A DNA stretch of 64,000 nt from Acidovorax sp. MR-S7 (GCF_000400995.2 NZ_DF238999.1:263554-327553), one strand, 5' to 3'; numbered from the stretch's first letter, positions 13,584 through 23,451 are shown. The notes: generated from the sequence alone by a model not told the origin. Numbers and translations are program-made.

Positions 13584-14897
13584 TCAGCCTTGCTGGCCCA
13601 TCAGTTCGTCGAACGACACGGCCTTCTCGTTCACCTTGGCCTTGCCCAGGACGAACTCGGCCACGTTGTTCTCGATGACCACGGCCTCGACCTCGGCCAG
13701 GCGCTGGCGGTCGCCGAAGTACCAGCGCACCACCTCTTCGGGCTTCTCGTAGCTGGCAGCCAGCTCGTCGATGTGGGCCTTGAGCTGCTCGGGCTTGGCC
13801 TGCAGTTCATTGGCGCGCACCAGCTCTGCCACCACCAGGCCCAGGCGCACGCGGCGCTCTGCCTGGGGACGGAACACGTCCTCGGGGATCTCGGCCTTGT
13901 CGGCATCCTTGATGCCGCGCTGCTTCAGGTCGGCACGGGCCGCTTCCAGCAGGCGGGCGACCTCGGCCTGGACGCTGGCGTTGGGCAGCTCCAGCTCTGC
14001 CTTGGACAGCAGGGCCTCCATCACGGCCTGCTTGTTGCGGGCCAGCAGGCGGAACTTGACTTCGCGCTCCAGGTTCTTCTTGATGTCAGCGCGCAGGCCT
14101 TCCACCGTGCCGTCGGCGATGCCGAGCGACTTGGCGAGCTGCTCGTTCACCTCGGGCAGGTGCGCGGCCTCGATCTTCTTCACGGTGACCAGGAAGTCGG
14201 CCGTCTTGCCGGCCACGTCCTTGCCGTGGTAGTCCTCGGGGAAGGCCAGCGGGAAGGTCTTGCTCTCGCCCGACTTCATGCCGCGCACGGCGTCCTCGAA
14301 CTCCTTGAGCATCTGGCCTTCGCCGACCAGGAACTGGAAGTCCTCGGCCTTGCCGCCCTGGAAGGGCTCGCCGTCGATCTTGCCTTCGAAGTCCACGGTC
14401 ACGCGGTCGCCATCCTCGGCAGCGGCACCCTGCGCGCGCTGGGCGAAGGTGCGGCGCTGCTTGCGCAGGATCTCGACGGTCTTGTCGATGGCGGAATCCG
14501 TCACCTCGGCCGACAGCTTCTCCACCTCGGCGGTGGACAGGTCGCCGATCGTGACTTCGGGGAACACCTCGAACACGGCGTCGAAGGTGACCTGGCCTTC
14601 AGGGGCGCCGTCCTTCTCGGTGATGCGGGGCTGGCCGGCCACGCGCAGGTTGGCTTCGTTGGCGGCCAGGGAGAAGGCCTCGCCCACCTTGTCGTTGAGC
14701 ACTTCGTACTGCACCGAATAGCCGTAGCGCTGGGCCACCACGCTCATCGGCACCTTGCCGGGACGGAAGCCGTCCATCTTCACGGTGCGTGCCAGGCGCT
14801 TGAGGCGCGAGTCCACTTCGGACTGGATGGAGGCGACGGGCAGGCTCAGCGTGATCTTGCGCTCGAGCTTCTCAAGGGTTTCAACAGTGACGGCCAT
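13584..14897 (-). CDS. tig: Trigger factor, ribosome-associated chaperone and PPIase
   Basis: A 437-residue protein matching the usual trigger-factor length. The N-terminal ribosome-binding domain has the signature region [12 protein letters not shown] at about residues 44-55. The central FKBP-type prolyl isomerase domain (about 155-245) includes [20 protein letters not shown] and [15 protein letters not shown]. The C-terminal domain is helical, charged and chaperone-like. It binds nascent chains at the ribosome exit tunnel. It begins 53 nt downstream of tRNA-Leu(UAG) on the same strand, so tRNA and tig may share a transcript. It heads the protein quality-control block. Confidence 0.98.
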   Translation of the reverse strand: MAVTVETLEKLERKITLSLPVASIQSEVDSRLKRLARTVKMDGFRPGKVPMSVVAQRYGYSVQYEVLNDKVGEAFSLAANEANLRVAGQPRITEKDGAPEGQVTFDAVFEVFPEVTIGDLSTAEVEKLSAEVTDSAIDKTVEILRKQRRTFAQRAQGAAAEDGDRVTVDFEGKIDGEPFQGGKAEDFQFLVGEGQMLKEFEDAVRGMKSGESKTFPLAFPEDYHGKDVAGKTADFLVTVKKIEAAHLPEVNEQLAKSLGIADGTVEGLRADIKKNLEREVKFRLLARNKQAVMEALLSKAELELPNASVQAEVARLLEAARADLKQRGIKDADKAEIPEDVFRPQAERRVRLGLVVAELVRANELQAKPEQLKAHIDELAASYEKPEEVVRWYFGDRQRLAEVEAVVIENNVAEFVLGKAKVNEKAVSFDELMGQQG

Positions 14898-14950
14898 GGT
14901 AATTCCTAGGGTCGGGGATGTGTGCCGGGCTGCGCCTCGGCCTTCGCTTG

Positions 14951-15037
14951 TGGTGCGCGGGGGGGGACTCGAACCCCCACACCATTGCTGGCGTCAGGAC
15001 CTAAACCTGGTGCGTCTACCAATTTCGCCACCCGCGC
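14951..15037 (-). tRNA. tRNA-Leu(UAG)
   Basis: Minus strand: acceptor GCGCGGG, anticodon TAG in the loop GTTTAGGTC, long variable arm, T arm GGTTCGAGTCC, encoded CCA. It lies directly upstream of tig. Confidence 0.95.
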
Positions 15038-15102
15038 TTCTCTCATGCCACCCGGATGGCTCGCAGCACGGCCACCCCGGTGAAATAGGTAAACAGCAGA
15101 TT

Positions 15103-18100
15103 TTAACCTGCCTGCGGGGGCTCCTCGCGGCGCACGCGAAACCAGGCCGCATACATGGCCGGCAGCGCCAGCAGCGTGAGCACGGTGGCGACGATGAGAC
15201 CGCCCATGATGGCCACGGCCATCGGGCCCCAGAACACGCTGCGCGACAGCGGAATCATCGCCAACACCGCCGCGGCGGCCGTGAGCACGATGGGCCGCAT
15301 GCGCCCCACGGTGGCGGTCACGATGGCATCCCAGGCGGGTACACCGGCCGCGCGGTTGAGCTCGATCTGGTCGATCAGGATCACCGAGTTGCGCTGGATC
15401 ATGCCCATGAGAGCGATCACGCCCAGCAGCGCCACGAAGCCGAAAGGCCGCCCCAGCAGCAGCAGCGCCGCAGCCACGCCCGCGATGCCCAGCGGCCCGG
15501 TGAGGAACACCAGCACGGAGCGGCTGAAGCTGTGCAGCTGCAGCATGAGCAGCGTGAACACGATGAACAGCATGACCGGCACCCCGGCCACGATGGAGGC
15601 CGAGCCCTTGCTGCTCTCCTCCACCGCGCCGGCCACCTCGATGCGCACGCCCGTGTCGCCCGCCGCGTGCCAGCCGGCCTCCAGTTCGCGCAGGCCGGGC
15701 AGCAGCTGCGCGGTGACCGTGGCGCCCTGCAGGCCCTCCACCACGTCGCCCTGCACGGTGATGGCGTAGTTGCGGTTCCAGCGCCACATCACGCCGGGCT
15801 CCCAGGTGAAAACCGGCCGGGCGATCTGCGTCAGCGGAATCGAGCGGCCCGAGGCCGTGGGCAGGTAGGCGTTGCCGATGTCGGAGATGGCCTCGCGCTC
15901 GTCGGGCGACTGGCGCAGCACGATCTCGATGAGCCGGTCGCCTTCGCGGTACTGCCCCACGGCGGTGCCGCTGAACAGCGTGCGCGCGGCCTGGGCGATG
16001 GACTGGCTGGACACGCCCAGCGCGCGGGCCTTCTCCTGGTCCACCTCCAGGCGCACCACTTTCACCGACTCGTTCCAGTTGTCGTTCACGCCGATCATCT
16101 GCGTGTTGGCGCGCATCGCCGCCTTGACCTCGTCGGCGCGCAGGCGCAGCGCCGCCGGGTCGCTGCCGACGATGCGGAACTGCACCGGGTATGGCACCGG
16201 CGGCCCGTTGGGCAGCAGCTTCACGCGGCTGCGCACCTCGGGGAAGTCCTGGGCCAGCACCTCGGGCAGGCGCAGTCGCAGGGCCTCGCGCTCGCGCAGG
16301 CTCTTGGCCAGCACGATGAACTGCGACACGTTGGTCTGCGGGAACACCTGGTCCAGCGGCAGGTAGAAGCGCGGCGTGCCGGAGCCGACCCAGGTGGCCA
16401 CGCTCTCCACGCCCTCTTCCTGCATCAGACGCTGCTCCAGGCGCCGGGCCACGGCCTCGTTGGCCAGGAAGGACGTGCCTTCGGGGAACCAGATGTCCAC
16501 CATGACCTCCGGCCGGCTCGAATCGGGAAAGAACTGCTGCTGCACCTTGCCCATGCCCACCAGCCCCAGCGCAAAGATCAGCAGCGTGGCGCCGATGGTC
16601 AGCCAGCGGTGCTGCACGCACCAGTCCACCATGGCGCGGAAGCGCGCGTAGAACGGCGTGTCGAACAGCTCGTGCGGCGGCGCCTCGGGGTCGTGCGGCT
16701 TCACCTTGAGCAGCAGCGTGCCCAGGTAGGGCACGAAGTACACCGACACGATCCACGACAGCACCAGCGCGATCACCGTCACCGCGAAGATGGCGAAGGT
16801 GTATTCGCCCGTCACCGACTTGGCGATGCCGATGGGCAGGAAGCCCGCCGCCGTGATGAGCGTGCCGGTGAGCATGGGCTTGGCCGTCACGTCGTAGGCG
16901 AAGGTGGCAGCGCGCACCTTGTCGTAGCCCTCCTCCATCTTGCGCACCATCATCTCGACGGCAATGATGGCATCGTCCACCAGCAGGCCCAGCGCGATGA
17001 TGAGCGAGCCCAGCGACACCTTGTGCAGCCCGATGCCGAAGTAGTGCATGGCCAGGAAGGTCACGGCCAGCACCAGCGGGATGGTGATGGCCACCACCAG
17101 CCCGGGCCGGTAGTCGATGTACCAGCCGAAGCGCCCGCCCTTGTGCAGCCCCAGCGACACGAAGCTCACGCCCAGCACGATGACCACGGCCTCGATGAGC
17201 ACCTTGACGAACTCGTTCACCGAGCTGGCCACAGCCGCCGGCTGGTCCTGCACCTGCGCCAGCTGCACGCCAGCGGGCAATTGCGCCTGGATCTCCTGCA
17301 CGGTGGCGCGCAGTGCCTTGCCCAGCGCGATGATGTCGCCGCCCTTGGCCATGGAGATGCCCAGGCCGATGACCTCGTGGCCCTGGAAACGTACTTTCAC
17401 CGCCGGCGGGTCCACATAGCCGCGCCGTACCTCGGCGATGTCGCCCAGCCGCAGCTGCGCCGCCGACTGAGCGCCGCGGATCGGCATGGCGCGCAGTTCC
17501 TCCACGCTGGCGAACTGCCCGCCCACGCGCACCTGCACCACGTCCTGCGGCGACTGGATGGCGCCCGCGCTCTCCACCGCGTTCTGGCTGCCGAGCTGCT
17601 GCAGCACGCCGTTGAAATCGAGCCCGAGTTGCGCCAGGCGCTTTTGCGAGACCTCGATCCAGATCTTCTCGTCCTGCACGCCGAACTGCTCGACCTTGGC
17701 CACGTCCTTCACGCGCAGCAGGCGCTGGCGCACGTCGTCGGCGAAGTCGCGCAACTCGGCATAGCTGAAGCCCTCGCCGTGCAGCGCGTAGATCACGCCG
17801 TACACGTCGCCGAACTCGTCGTTGAAGAACGGCCCCTGGATGTTGCCCGGCAGCTGGTAGCGCATGTCGCCGATCTTCTTGCGCACCGTGTACCAGACAT
17901 TCGCCACCTCGGCGGGCTTGCTGGAGTCCTTGATCTCGAAGATCACCTGCGATTCGCCCGGCTTGCTGTAGCTGCGGATCTTGTCGGCGTAGGGCACCTC
18001 CTGCAGCGTGCGCTCGATCTTGTCGGTCACCTGCTCGGCCACCTGCTGCGCCGTGGCGCCGGGCCAGTAGGTGCGTACGACCATGGCGCGGAAGGTGAAG

Positions 18101-18240
18101 GGCGGGTCCTCGTCCTGCCCCAGCTGGAAATAGGCGGCGATGCCCAGCACCATCAGCACCACCATCAGGTAGCGCGTGAGCGCGGCGTGCTCCAGCGCCC
18201 ACTTGGAGAGGTTGAAGCCCCCCTTCGGCTCGATCGACAT
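15103..18240 (-). CDS. RND multidrug-type efflux permease (HAE1/AcrB-like)
   Basis: A 1045-residue inner-membrane proton-driven pump, the usual length for the family. There is an N-terminal membrane helix (about residues 22-42), a first large periplasmic loop (about 45-340), a central membrane block that includes LIIALGLLVDDAIIAVEMM (proton-relay Asp pair in the fourth helix), a second periplasmic loop and a final membrane block ending in RREEPPQAG. The Asp pair favours drug or organic substrates over metals. It is transcribed after its membrane-fusion partner with a 9-nt gap. No TolC-type outer-membrane gene is nearby, so the system must borrow one. Confidence 0.92.
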   Translation of the reverse strand: MSIEPKGGFNLSKWALEHAALTRYLMVVLMVLGIAAYFQLGQDEDPPFTFRAMVVRTYWPGATAQQVAEQVTDKIERTLQEVPYADKIRSYSKPGESQVIFEIKDSSKPAEVANVWYTVRKKIGDMRYQLPGNIQGPFFNDEFGDVYGVIYALHGEGFSYAELRDFADDVRQRLLRVKDVAKVEQFGVQDEKIWIEVSQKRLAQLGLDFNGVLQQLGSQNAVESAGAIQSPQDVVQVRVGGQFASVEELRAMPIRGAQSAAQLRLGDIAEVRRGYVDPPAVKVRFQGHEVIGLGISMAKGGDIIALGKALRATVQEIQAQLPAGVQLAQVQDQPAAVASSVNEFVKVLIEAVVIVLGVSFVSLGLHKGGRFGWYIDYRPGLVVAITIPLVLAVTFLAMHYFGIGLHKVSLGSLIIALGLLVDDAIIAVEMMVRKMEEGYDKVRAATFAYDVTAKPMLTGTLITAAGFLPIGIAKSVTGEYTFAIFAVTVIALVLSWIVSVYFVPYLGTLLLKVKPHDPEAPPHELFDTPFYARFRAMVDWCVQHRWLTIGATLLIFALGLVGMGKVQQQFFPDSSRPEVMVDIWFPEGTSFLANEAVARRLEQRLMQEEGVESVATWVGSGTPRFYLPLDQVFPQTNVSQFIVLAKSLREREALRLRLPEVLAQDFPEVRSRVKLLPNGPPVPYPVQFRIVGSDPAALRLRADEVKAAMRANTQMIGVNDNWNESVKVVRLEVDQEKARALGVSSQSIAQAARTLFSGTAVGQYREGDRLIEIVLRQSPDEREAISDIGNAYLPTASGRSIPLTQIARPVFTWEPGVMWRWNRNYAITVQGDVVEGLQGATVTAQLLPGLRELEAGWHAAGDTGVRIEVAGAVEESSKGSASIVAGVPVMLFIVFTLLMLQLHSFSRSVLVFLTGPLGIAGVAAALLLLGRPFGFVALLGVIALMGMIQRNSVILIDQIELNRAAGVPAWDAIVTATVGRMRPIVLTAAAAVLAMIPLSRSVFWGPMAVAIMGGLIVATVLTLLALPAMYAAWFRVRREEPPQAG

Positions 18241-18249
18241 GGCGGCCCC

Positions 18250-19434
18250 TCAGCGTGCGGCTGCGGAGGCATTCGCTCCCGCATTGATAGCTGCTTGCGC
18301 TTGTCCTGCCTGCGCTTGAGCCGATTTTGACTGGTAAACCGTCACCTTCTGCCCCGGCGCCAGCACGTGCACGCCCGTGGCCACCACGCGCATGCCGGGC
18401 GCCAGGCCCGCGGCCACCACGGCCTCGTTGCCGTCGGCCGTGGCGATCTGCACGGGCTGCGAGCGCACAGTGCCGCCGCCCTCGCCCGCGGGCTCGAACA
18501 CCCACACCGCCGTCTGCCCGCCCTCCTGGCGCAGCGCGCTGGTCGGCAGCTTGATCGCCTGCACACCCTCCCGCGCCAGCGCCTGCGGCGCCACATACAC
18601 CGTGGCGCCCAGCGGCGGCACGTCGCCGCCCTGCACCGCCACTTTCACCTGGAAGGTGCGCGTCACCGGGTCGGCGCTGGCGGCCACCTCGCGCACCTCG
18701 CCCGGCATCTCCGTACCCTGCGACCACGCACGCACCCGCACCGGCTGGCCCGGGCGCAGCTGGCCCACCTTGTCCTCGGGCACCGAGAACACCGCGTCGC
18801 GCGGGCCGTCGCGCGCGATGCGCACCACCGGCGTGCCTGCCGCCACCACCTGGCCCGGCTCGGCGTCGATGCCCGTCACCACGCCCGCCGCGTCGGCCGC
18901 GAGGCGCGTGTATTCCTCCTGGTTGCCCTGCGCCGCGAGCTGCGCGCGCGCCTGGTCCAGCGTGGCCTGCGCACCCTTCAGCGCGGCCTCGCGCCGGTCC
19001 AGCTCCGCGCCGCTGATGAAGTTCTGCGCGCGCAGTTTGGAAAAGCGCTCGAAATCCGCCGCCGCCAGGTCGCGCTGCGTGGCCGCCGCCGCCACCTGCG
19101 CACGCGCGGCCTGCGCCGCCAGCGCGTAGTCGCGCGGGTCGAGCTGCGCCAGCACCTGGCCCGCCTGCACGCGCTGGCCCAGCTCTGCCTGGCGCTGCAC
19201 GATCTTGCCCGCCACGCGAAAGCCCAGGCGCGACTCCACGCGCGCGCGCACCTCGCCCGCGTATTCCAGATGCGTCTGCAGGGGCACCTCGCCCACGGTG
19301 ACGAGCTTCACCGCGCGCACAGGCTCGGGTGGCGGCGCCGGGCGCGAGCAGCCCGCCAGCAGCAGCGGCAACGCGAGCGCGCCCCAGGACAAAAGACGCC
19401 TGCAGGCAGGCCGCGATACGGAAGGTGTGCGCAT
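18250..19434 (-). CDS. RND efflux periplasmic adaptor (membrane fusion lipoprotein)
   Basis: A 394-residue adaptor that links the RND pump to an outer-membrane channel. The N-terminus has a hydrophobic stretch ending in LLLAGCSRP, a lipobox with Cys near residue 24, so it is lipid-anchored. A split lipoyl/barrel-sandwich domain (GKIVQRQAELGQRVQAGQVLAQLDP and GVVTGIDAEPGQVVAAGTPVV) flanks an alpha-hairpin, followed by beta-barrel and membrane-proximal domains. I chose the ATG at 19434, since the longer frame would bury the signal. The last ~30 residues (SKSAQAQAGQAQAAINAGAN) are encoded by a dispersed repeat. First gene of the efflux operon, behind a TetR-like dyad. Confidence 0.92.
   Translation of the reverse strand: MRTPSVSRPACRRLLSWGALALPLLLAGCSRPAPPPEPVRAVKLVTVGEVPLQTHLEYAGEVRARVESRLGFRVAGKIVQRQAELGQRVQAGQVLAQLDPRDYALAAQAARAQVAAAATQRDLAAADFERFSKLRAQNFISGAELDRREAALKGAQATLDQARAQLAAQGNQEEYTRLAADAAGVVTGIDAEPGQVVAAGTPVVRIARDGPRDAVFSVPEDKVGQLRPGQPVRVRAWSQGTEMPGEVREVAASADPVTRTFQVKVAVQGGDVPPLGATVYVAPQALAREGVQAIKLPTSALRQEGGQTAVWVFEPAGEGGGTVRSQPVQIATADGNEAVVAAGLAPGMRVVATGVHVLAPGQKVTVYQSKSAQAQAGQAQAAINAGANASAAAR
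18287..18328 (+). repeat. Dispersed repeat copy inside the efflux adaptor gene
   Basis: ATAGCTGCTTGCGCTTGTCC followed by TGCCTGCGCTTGAGCCGATTTT matches the intergenic copies, but here it lies in frame in the 3' end of the adaptor gene and encodes Ala/Gln-rich residues. Confidence 0.75.
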
Positions 19435-19503
19435 GGAAGAAACCGTGGAAGTGGCACGAAGGGGGACGGCGCCGCACGCCAGCACCCGTCCCGCATATTA
19501 CTG

Positions 19504-19517
19504 ACTGACCGGTTAGT
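19504..19517. promoter_or_regulatory. TetR-type operator-like dyad before the efflux operon
   Basis: ACTGACCGGTTAGT is a 14-bp palindrome with one mismatched pair, embedded in ATTACTG...AGTAAT. The ACCGGT core with ACT/AGT arms is typical of TetR-family sites controlling RND pumps. It lies about 70 nt upstream of the adaptor start. No TetR gene is present within the window. Confidence 0.55.
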
Positions 19518-19543
19518 AATCTACGAGAGCATTCCCACGCCTG

Positions 19544-20845
19544 TCAAGCGAATGCCAGGGTGAAGCAGGTGCCATGTCCCTCGGCCACGGGCGAGAGCAC
19601 CTCCAGGCGCCACGACTGCATGACGCAGACGCGCTGCGCGATCGCCAGCCCCAGGCCCGTCTGGTCCACGCTGGCGGCCGCTTCGCCGCCGCGCTGGTCG
19701 GCCCGGCGGTTGCTGAAATACCGCTCGAAGACGCTGCCCAGCTCCGAGGGCTCGATGCCCGGCCCCGTGTCCGTGAAGCGCAGGCCCTCCGCCGTGGACT
19801 CCACCACCAGCGTGGCCGGCGCCGCATGCAGGATGGCGTTGCGCATGATGTTGCGCATCACCGTCATCAGCGCGTGGCGGCTCAGCGTGGCCTCGTGCCC
19901 GGCCTGCACCGCGTTTACAAAGGCCAGGCCGGCCTTCCCGGCTTCGAGACGCAGGTTCTCGAAGACGTCGTCGACGCACGAGCGCAGGTGCACGCGGGCG
20001 TCGTCCTCGAAACGCGCGTGCGCCAGGTTGTAGGTGCTTTCCAGCGACTGGCTGATTTCCTGCACCAGCCCGGCGATGCGCTCCAGCCGCAGGCGCACGC
20101 CCTCGGGGTCCTTGACGCTGCCCCTGAGCATCAATTCCGCGTCGCTGCGGATGACGGTGAGCGGCGTGCGGATCTCATGGTGCAGGTTGGCGGAGAACTC
20201 GCGCTGGTCCGCGATGGCCGCATCCACCTGGTCCTGCACCCGGTTGAAGACCTCCACCAGCCTGTCGGCCTCGTTGCCCTGCCAGGCCACGGCACTGGCC
20301 GAGCTGGGCACCCAGCGCGTCAGCCGCTCCGTCAGCTGGTTGAGCGGCGTGACCAGCCAGCGCGCGACGGAACGGCTGACGAGCAGCGCCAGCAGGGAGC
20401 ATCCCAGCACGATGGCCACCAGGGCCAGCGCGAAATCCCTCAACTGGTGGCGGATGACGATGGAGTCGTAGAGCACGTAGAGCCGCCCGTCCAGGGCATC
20501 CGCCACGGCCACGTGCCAGGTGCTCTCGCCCTGGTCCAGATGGTGCAGCCCCAAGGGCAGGGAGCGCAGCTTGGCCGGCATGCTGTCGGCGGGGTGCCTG
20601 TCCGACTCGCCCCAGGCGTACATCGAGGGGCCCATGTCGCGCTCGAACGGTTTCGTCCAGTCGCCGCCGAACCGCGTCACCCGCGCCACCAGACGCCTGG
20701 ATTCGGTTTCCATGAGCTTGTCGATCATGTTTTCCTGGATGCGGACGTAGGCCAGGTACGCCAGCAGCGCCGACAGGCAGACGGCCAGGCTCACCAGGCA
20801 GGTCAGCACGAAGGTGGTGCGCGCGGCGATGGACTTGTTCTTCAT
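19544..20845 (-). CDS. Sensor histidine kinase of a two-component system
   Basis: A 433-residue membrane kinase. The first transmembrane helix is at about residues 10-33, a periplasmic sensor of about 100 residues follows, the second helix is at about 135-160 and then a HAMP-like region. The dimerisation/phosphoacceptor motif is FSANLHHEIRTPLTV (His near 225). The ATPase domain has N box MRNIMRNAILHA, G1 DTGPGIEPSE and G2 TGLGLAIAQR. All catalytic motifs are intact. It overlaps the response-regulator remnant by 4 nt (translational coupling), and the neighbouring TonB receptor suggests the pair once controlled iron-siderophore uptake. With the regulator truncated, the kinase is probably an orphan. 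Confidence 0.9.
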   Translation of the reverse strand: MKNKSIAARTTFVLTCLVSLAVCLSALLAYLAYVRIQENMIDKLMETESRRLVARVTRFGGDWTKPFERDMGPSMYAWGESDRHPADSMPAKLRSLPLGLHHLDQGESTWHVAVADALDGRLYVLYDSIVIRHQLRDFALALVAIVLGCSLLALLVSRSVARWLVTPLNQLTERLTRWVPSSASAVAWQGNEADRLVEVFNRVQDQVDAAIADQREFSANLHHEIRTPLTVIRSDAELMLRGSVKDPEGVRLRLERIAGLVQEISQSLESTYNLAHARFEDDARVHLRSCVDDVFENLRLEAGKAGLAFVNAVQAGHEATLSRHALMTVMRNIMRNAILHAAPATLVVESTAEGLRFTDTGPGIEPSELGSVFERYFSNRRADQRGGEAAASVDQTGLGLAIAQRVCVMQSWRLEVLSPVAEGHGTCFTLAFA

Positions 20846-21342
20846 CTGTCCGGACTCGCCAACCGCCAGCCGATGTTGTGCACCGTCTCGATGCCGTCGT
20901 AGCCGTGGACATTGAGTGCCTTGCGCAGCAGATGGAGCTGGCCGCGCAGGGCCTCCGCCGAGGGCGGCTCACCCTGCCACAGGTAGTCCTCCAGCCGCTG
21001 GCGCGACACCACGCGGCCCGCATAGCGCATCAGCAGCTCCAGCACCATGAGGCTCTTGCGCGGCAGCCGGACCTCCCGCCCGTCCACGGTCACGAGCTGC
21101 TGCGCCACCACATAGCGCAGCGGACCGTGGCTGAGCACGAAGGCGGTGTCGGACAGCTGCTTGCTGCGGCGCAGCAGCGCCCTGGCACGCATCACCACCT
21201 CTTCCAGCGCGAACGGCTTGACCAGGTAATCGTCGGCGCCGCCGGAAAACCCCAGCGACTTGTCCTCCAGCGCGGAGCGGGCCGTCAACACCAGCACCGG
21301 CGTCGCCAGCTGCATGGCCTCGCGCATCTGCCGCAGCATCTG
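20842..21342 (-). pseudogene. Response regulator, OmpR type, 5'-truncated
   Basis: Recognisable sequence begins at about LRQMREAMQLATPVLVLTAR. It continues through the conserved Lys region GGADDYLVKPFALEEVV and the full winged-helix DNA-binding domain (RYAGRVVSRQRLEDYLW). The first ~50 residues of the receiver, including the acidic cluster and the phosphoacceptor Asp, are absent. Upstream the frame remains open only as the antisense of the TonB receptor, so there is no genuine start. The break is at the palindrome CTGGTACCAG. Without the Asp it could not be phosphorylated even if translated. Confidence 0.85.
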
Positions 21343-21349
21343 GTACCAG
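21340..21349. other. Rearrangement junction joining two 5'-truncated divergent genes
   Basis: CTGGTACCAG is a perfect 10-bp palindrome. To its left lies response-regulator sequence read on the minus strand. To its right lies TonB-receptor sequence read on the plus strand. Both lose homology here, as expected from a deletion that removed the shared promoter region and both 5' ends, or from a misassembly. Confidence 0.75.
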
Positions 21350-23413
21350 GCTCCCGCTGCGGCCGCCAACACGAAGGTCACCGCGCCGCTGCTGGAAACG
21401 CCCAAGTCCATCACCGTGATTCCCGAAGAACTCATCAAGGACCGCGGCGCCACGTCGCTGCAGGACGTGCTGCGCACCACGCCCGGCATCACGCTGGGCG
21501 CCGGAGAGGGCGGCACGCCCAATGGCGACCGGCCCTTCATCCGCGGCTACGAGGCCAGCACGGACATGTTCGTCGACGGCGTGCGCGACTACGCGCGCGG
21601 CTCGCACGAGACGTTCAACCTGGAATCCGTGGAGGTGATCCGCGGCCCCAGCTCCGCCTACACCGGCCGGGGCGGCACGGGCGGCAGCATCAACCTGCAA
21701 ACCAAGTCGCCCAAGCTCGCCAGGTTCATGGAGGTCAGCGCCGGCTACGGCACCTCCGGGCAGTACCGCACCACGGTGGACGGCAACTACGCCTTCTCCG
21801 ACACTGGCGCGTTCCGCCTGAACCTGATGAAGATGGGCGGCGAAGTGCCCGGCCGCGACGGCGTGGACGTGGACCGCTGGGGCATCGCCCCCTCCATCGC
21901 CTTCGGCCTGGGCACGCCCACACGGGTCAAGCTGTCGTATGCGCACATCGAGAACAACGACATGCCCGACCAGGGCATCCCGTTCAGCAACGCGGCGCAC
22001 CCAGAGCAGAACCGGCCGCCCCAGGTGAACCGCGACAACTTCTACGGTCGCCACCACACCGACTTCCGCGAGAACACGATGAAGACCGCCACGGCCATCG
22101 TGGAGCACGACTTCAGCGCCGACCTGACGCTGCGCAACACGCTGCGCCAGGCCAAATCGCTGAACCACTACCTGCTGTCGCGCCCGACGTTCGACAATTG
22201 CGCCCTCCAGCTCGGCACCGGCGCCAACCAGAGGCCCAACCCTGCCGTCGGCACCCCCGCCTGCGATCCGACCCACCCGGACGCCCAGTTCACGCGCGGC
22301 AACCGCACCTGGTGGCGCAGCGGCGAGTCGCTGGTCAACCAGACCGACCTGTCCGGCAGGTTCGCCACAGGCAGCGTGAAGCACACCTTCATCGCCGGCC
22401 TGGAGTTCAGCAAGGAAAAGATCTTCAACAAGGCCATGGGCGGCGCACCCGCCAGCGAAGTCGATTCCCTGCACAACCCCGACCCCGGCAGGAGCTACGC
22501 CTACCACCTCACCTACGGCCCCAAGACAGCCGCCGGCGACATCAAGACGCACTCGCTGTACTTCTTCGACACCATGGAATTCAACGACCGGTGGTCGTTC
22601 AACGCCGGCCTGCGCCGCGAATCCTTCAAGGTGGACAACTACACCCTCAGCCGCAAGGACGACTTCTGGAACTACCAGCTCGGCCTGGTCTTCAAGCCGG
22701 CGCCCAACGGCAGCATCTACCTGTCCTACGGCACCTCGTCCAATCCGTCCGGGGAGAACCTGGGCCAGGGCGGCGGCGCGGACGGCGTGGGCGGCGCGGC
22801 CACGGTGCGCGACCTGGCCCCCGAGAAAAGCCGCAGCTGGGAGCTGGGCACCAAGTGGGACGTGATGGACAACCACGCGCTCTCGCTGACCGCCGCCCTG
22901 TTCGAGACCCGGAAGACCGATGCCCGCTCCACCGATCCGACCACGGGCGACGTCACGCTGAACGGCAACAACCGCACGCGCGGCCTGGAGCTGGCCGCCA
23001 CCGGCGCCATCACGCCCCGGTGGAATCTCTGGGCCGGCGTCTCCTTCCTCGACCCGAAGATCGACACCTACCGCAGCGGCACCAGCGTGTACGACGGCAA
23101 CCGCATCAAGTTCATCGCCAAGCGAAGCGCCACCCTGTGGACCACCTACAAGGTGCTGCCGCAGCTCACCCTCGGCGGCGGCGCCAGCTACATGGGCATG
23201 CGCTACGCCGACGACGCCAACACGCTGCAGTTGCCCAGCCACGTGCGATACGACGCCATGGCCCGCTATGACGTGAACAAGCAGCTGTCGCTGCAGCTCA
23301 ACGTCAACAACATTTCCGATACGGAAATCTACGACGCATCGCACGTCGGCCTGTTCGCCACCGTCGGCGCCGGCCGCTCGTACATGCTCACGGCCACCTA
23401 CCGCTTCGAGTAA
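21344..23413 (+). pseudogene. TonB-dependent siderophore receptor, 5'-truncated
   Basis: From about YQAPAAAANTKVTAPLLETPKS onward this is a typical outer-membrane siderophore receptor (Fiu/catecholate class by character). It has a plug domain (VTVIPEELIKDRGATSLQDVLRTTPGI-type sequence, IRGYEASTDMFVDGVRD), a 22-strand barrel and the terminal GRSYMLTATYRFE ending in an aromatic residue. About 690 residues remain. The signal peptide and TonB box are missing; the in-frame sequence upstream is antisense of the response regulator and has no signal character. It could not be exported as it stands. The kinase, the regulator and the Fur-like gene around it fit a former iron-uptake locus. Confidence 0.85.
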
Positions 23414-23422
23414 GGGCCCAGA

Positions 23423-23450
23423 CCGCTGCCTGGCCCCGCCCAGGCAGCGG
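23423..23450. terminator. Strong hairpin after the TonB receptor
   Basis: An 11-bp perfect stem CCGCTGCCTGG / CCAGGCAGCGG around a 6-nt loop, 9 nt after the receptor stop. No T run follows, so it is a transcript-end or stabilising hairpin rather than a canonical terminator. The next start codon lies 2 nt beyond. Confidence 0.5.
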
Positions 23451-23451
23451 C

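Noticed and set aside
14755-18330. A 1191-residue open frame on the plus strand opposite the RND permease gene
   Set aside because: Antisense of a well-conserved RND permease; composition typical of a GC-rich shadow.
23423-23450. Rho-independent terminator with full features after the TonB receptor
   Set aside because: The stem is strong but no T run follows on either strand, so it is listed only as a hairpin with modest confidence.
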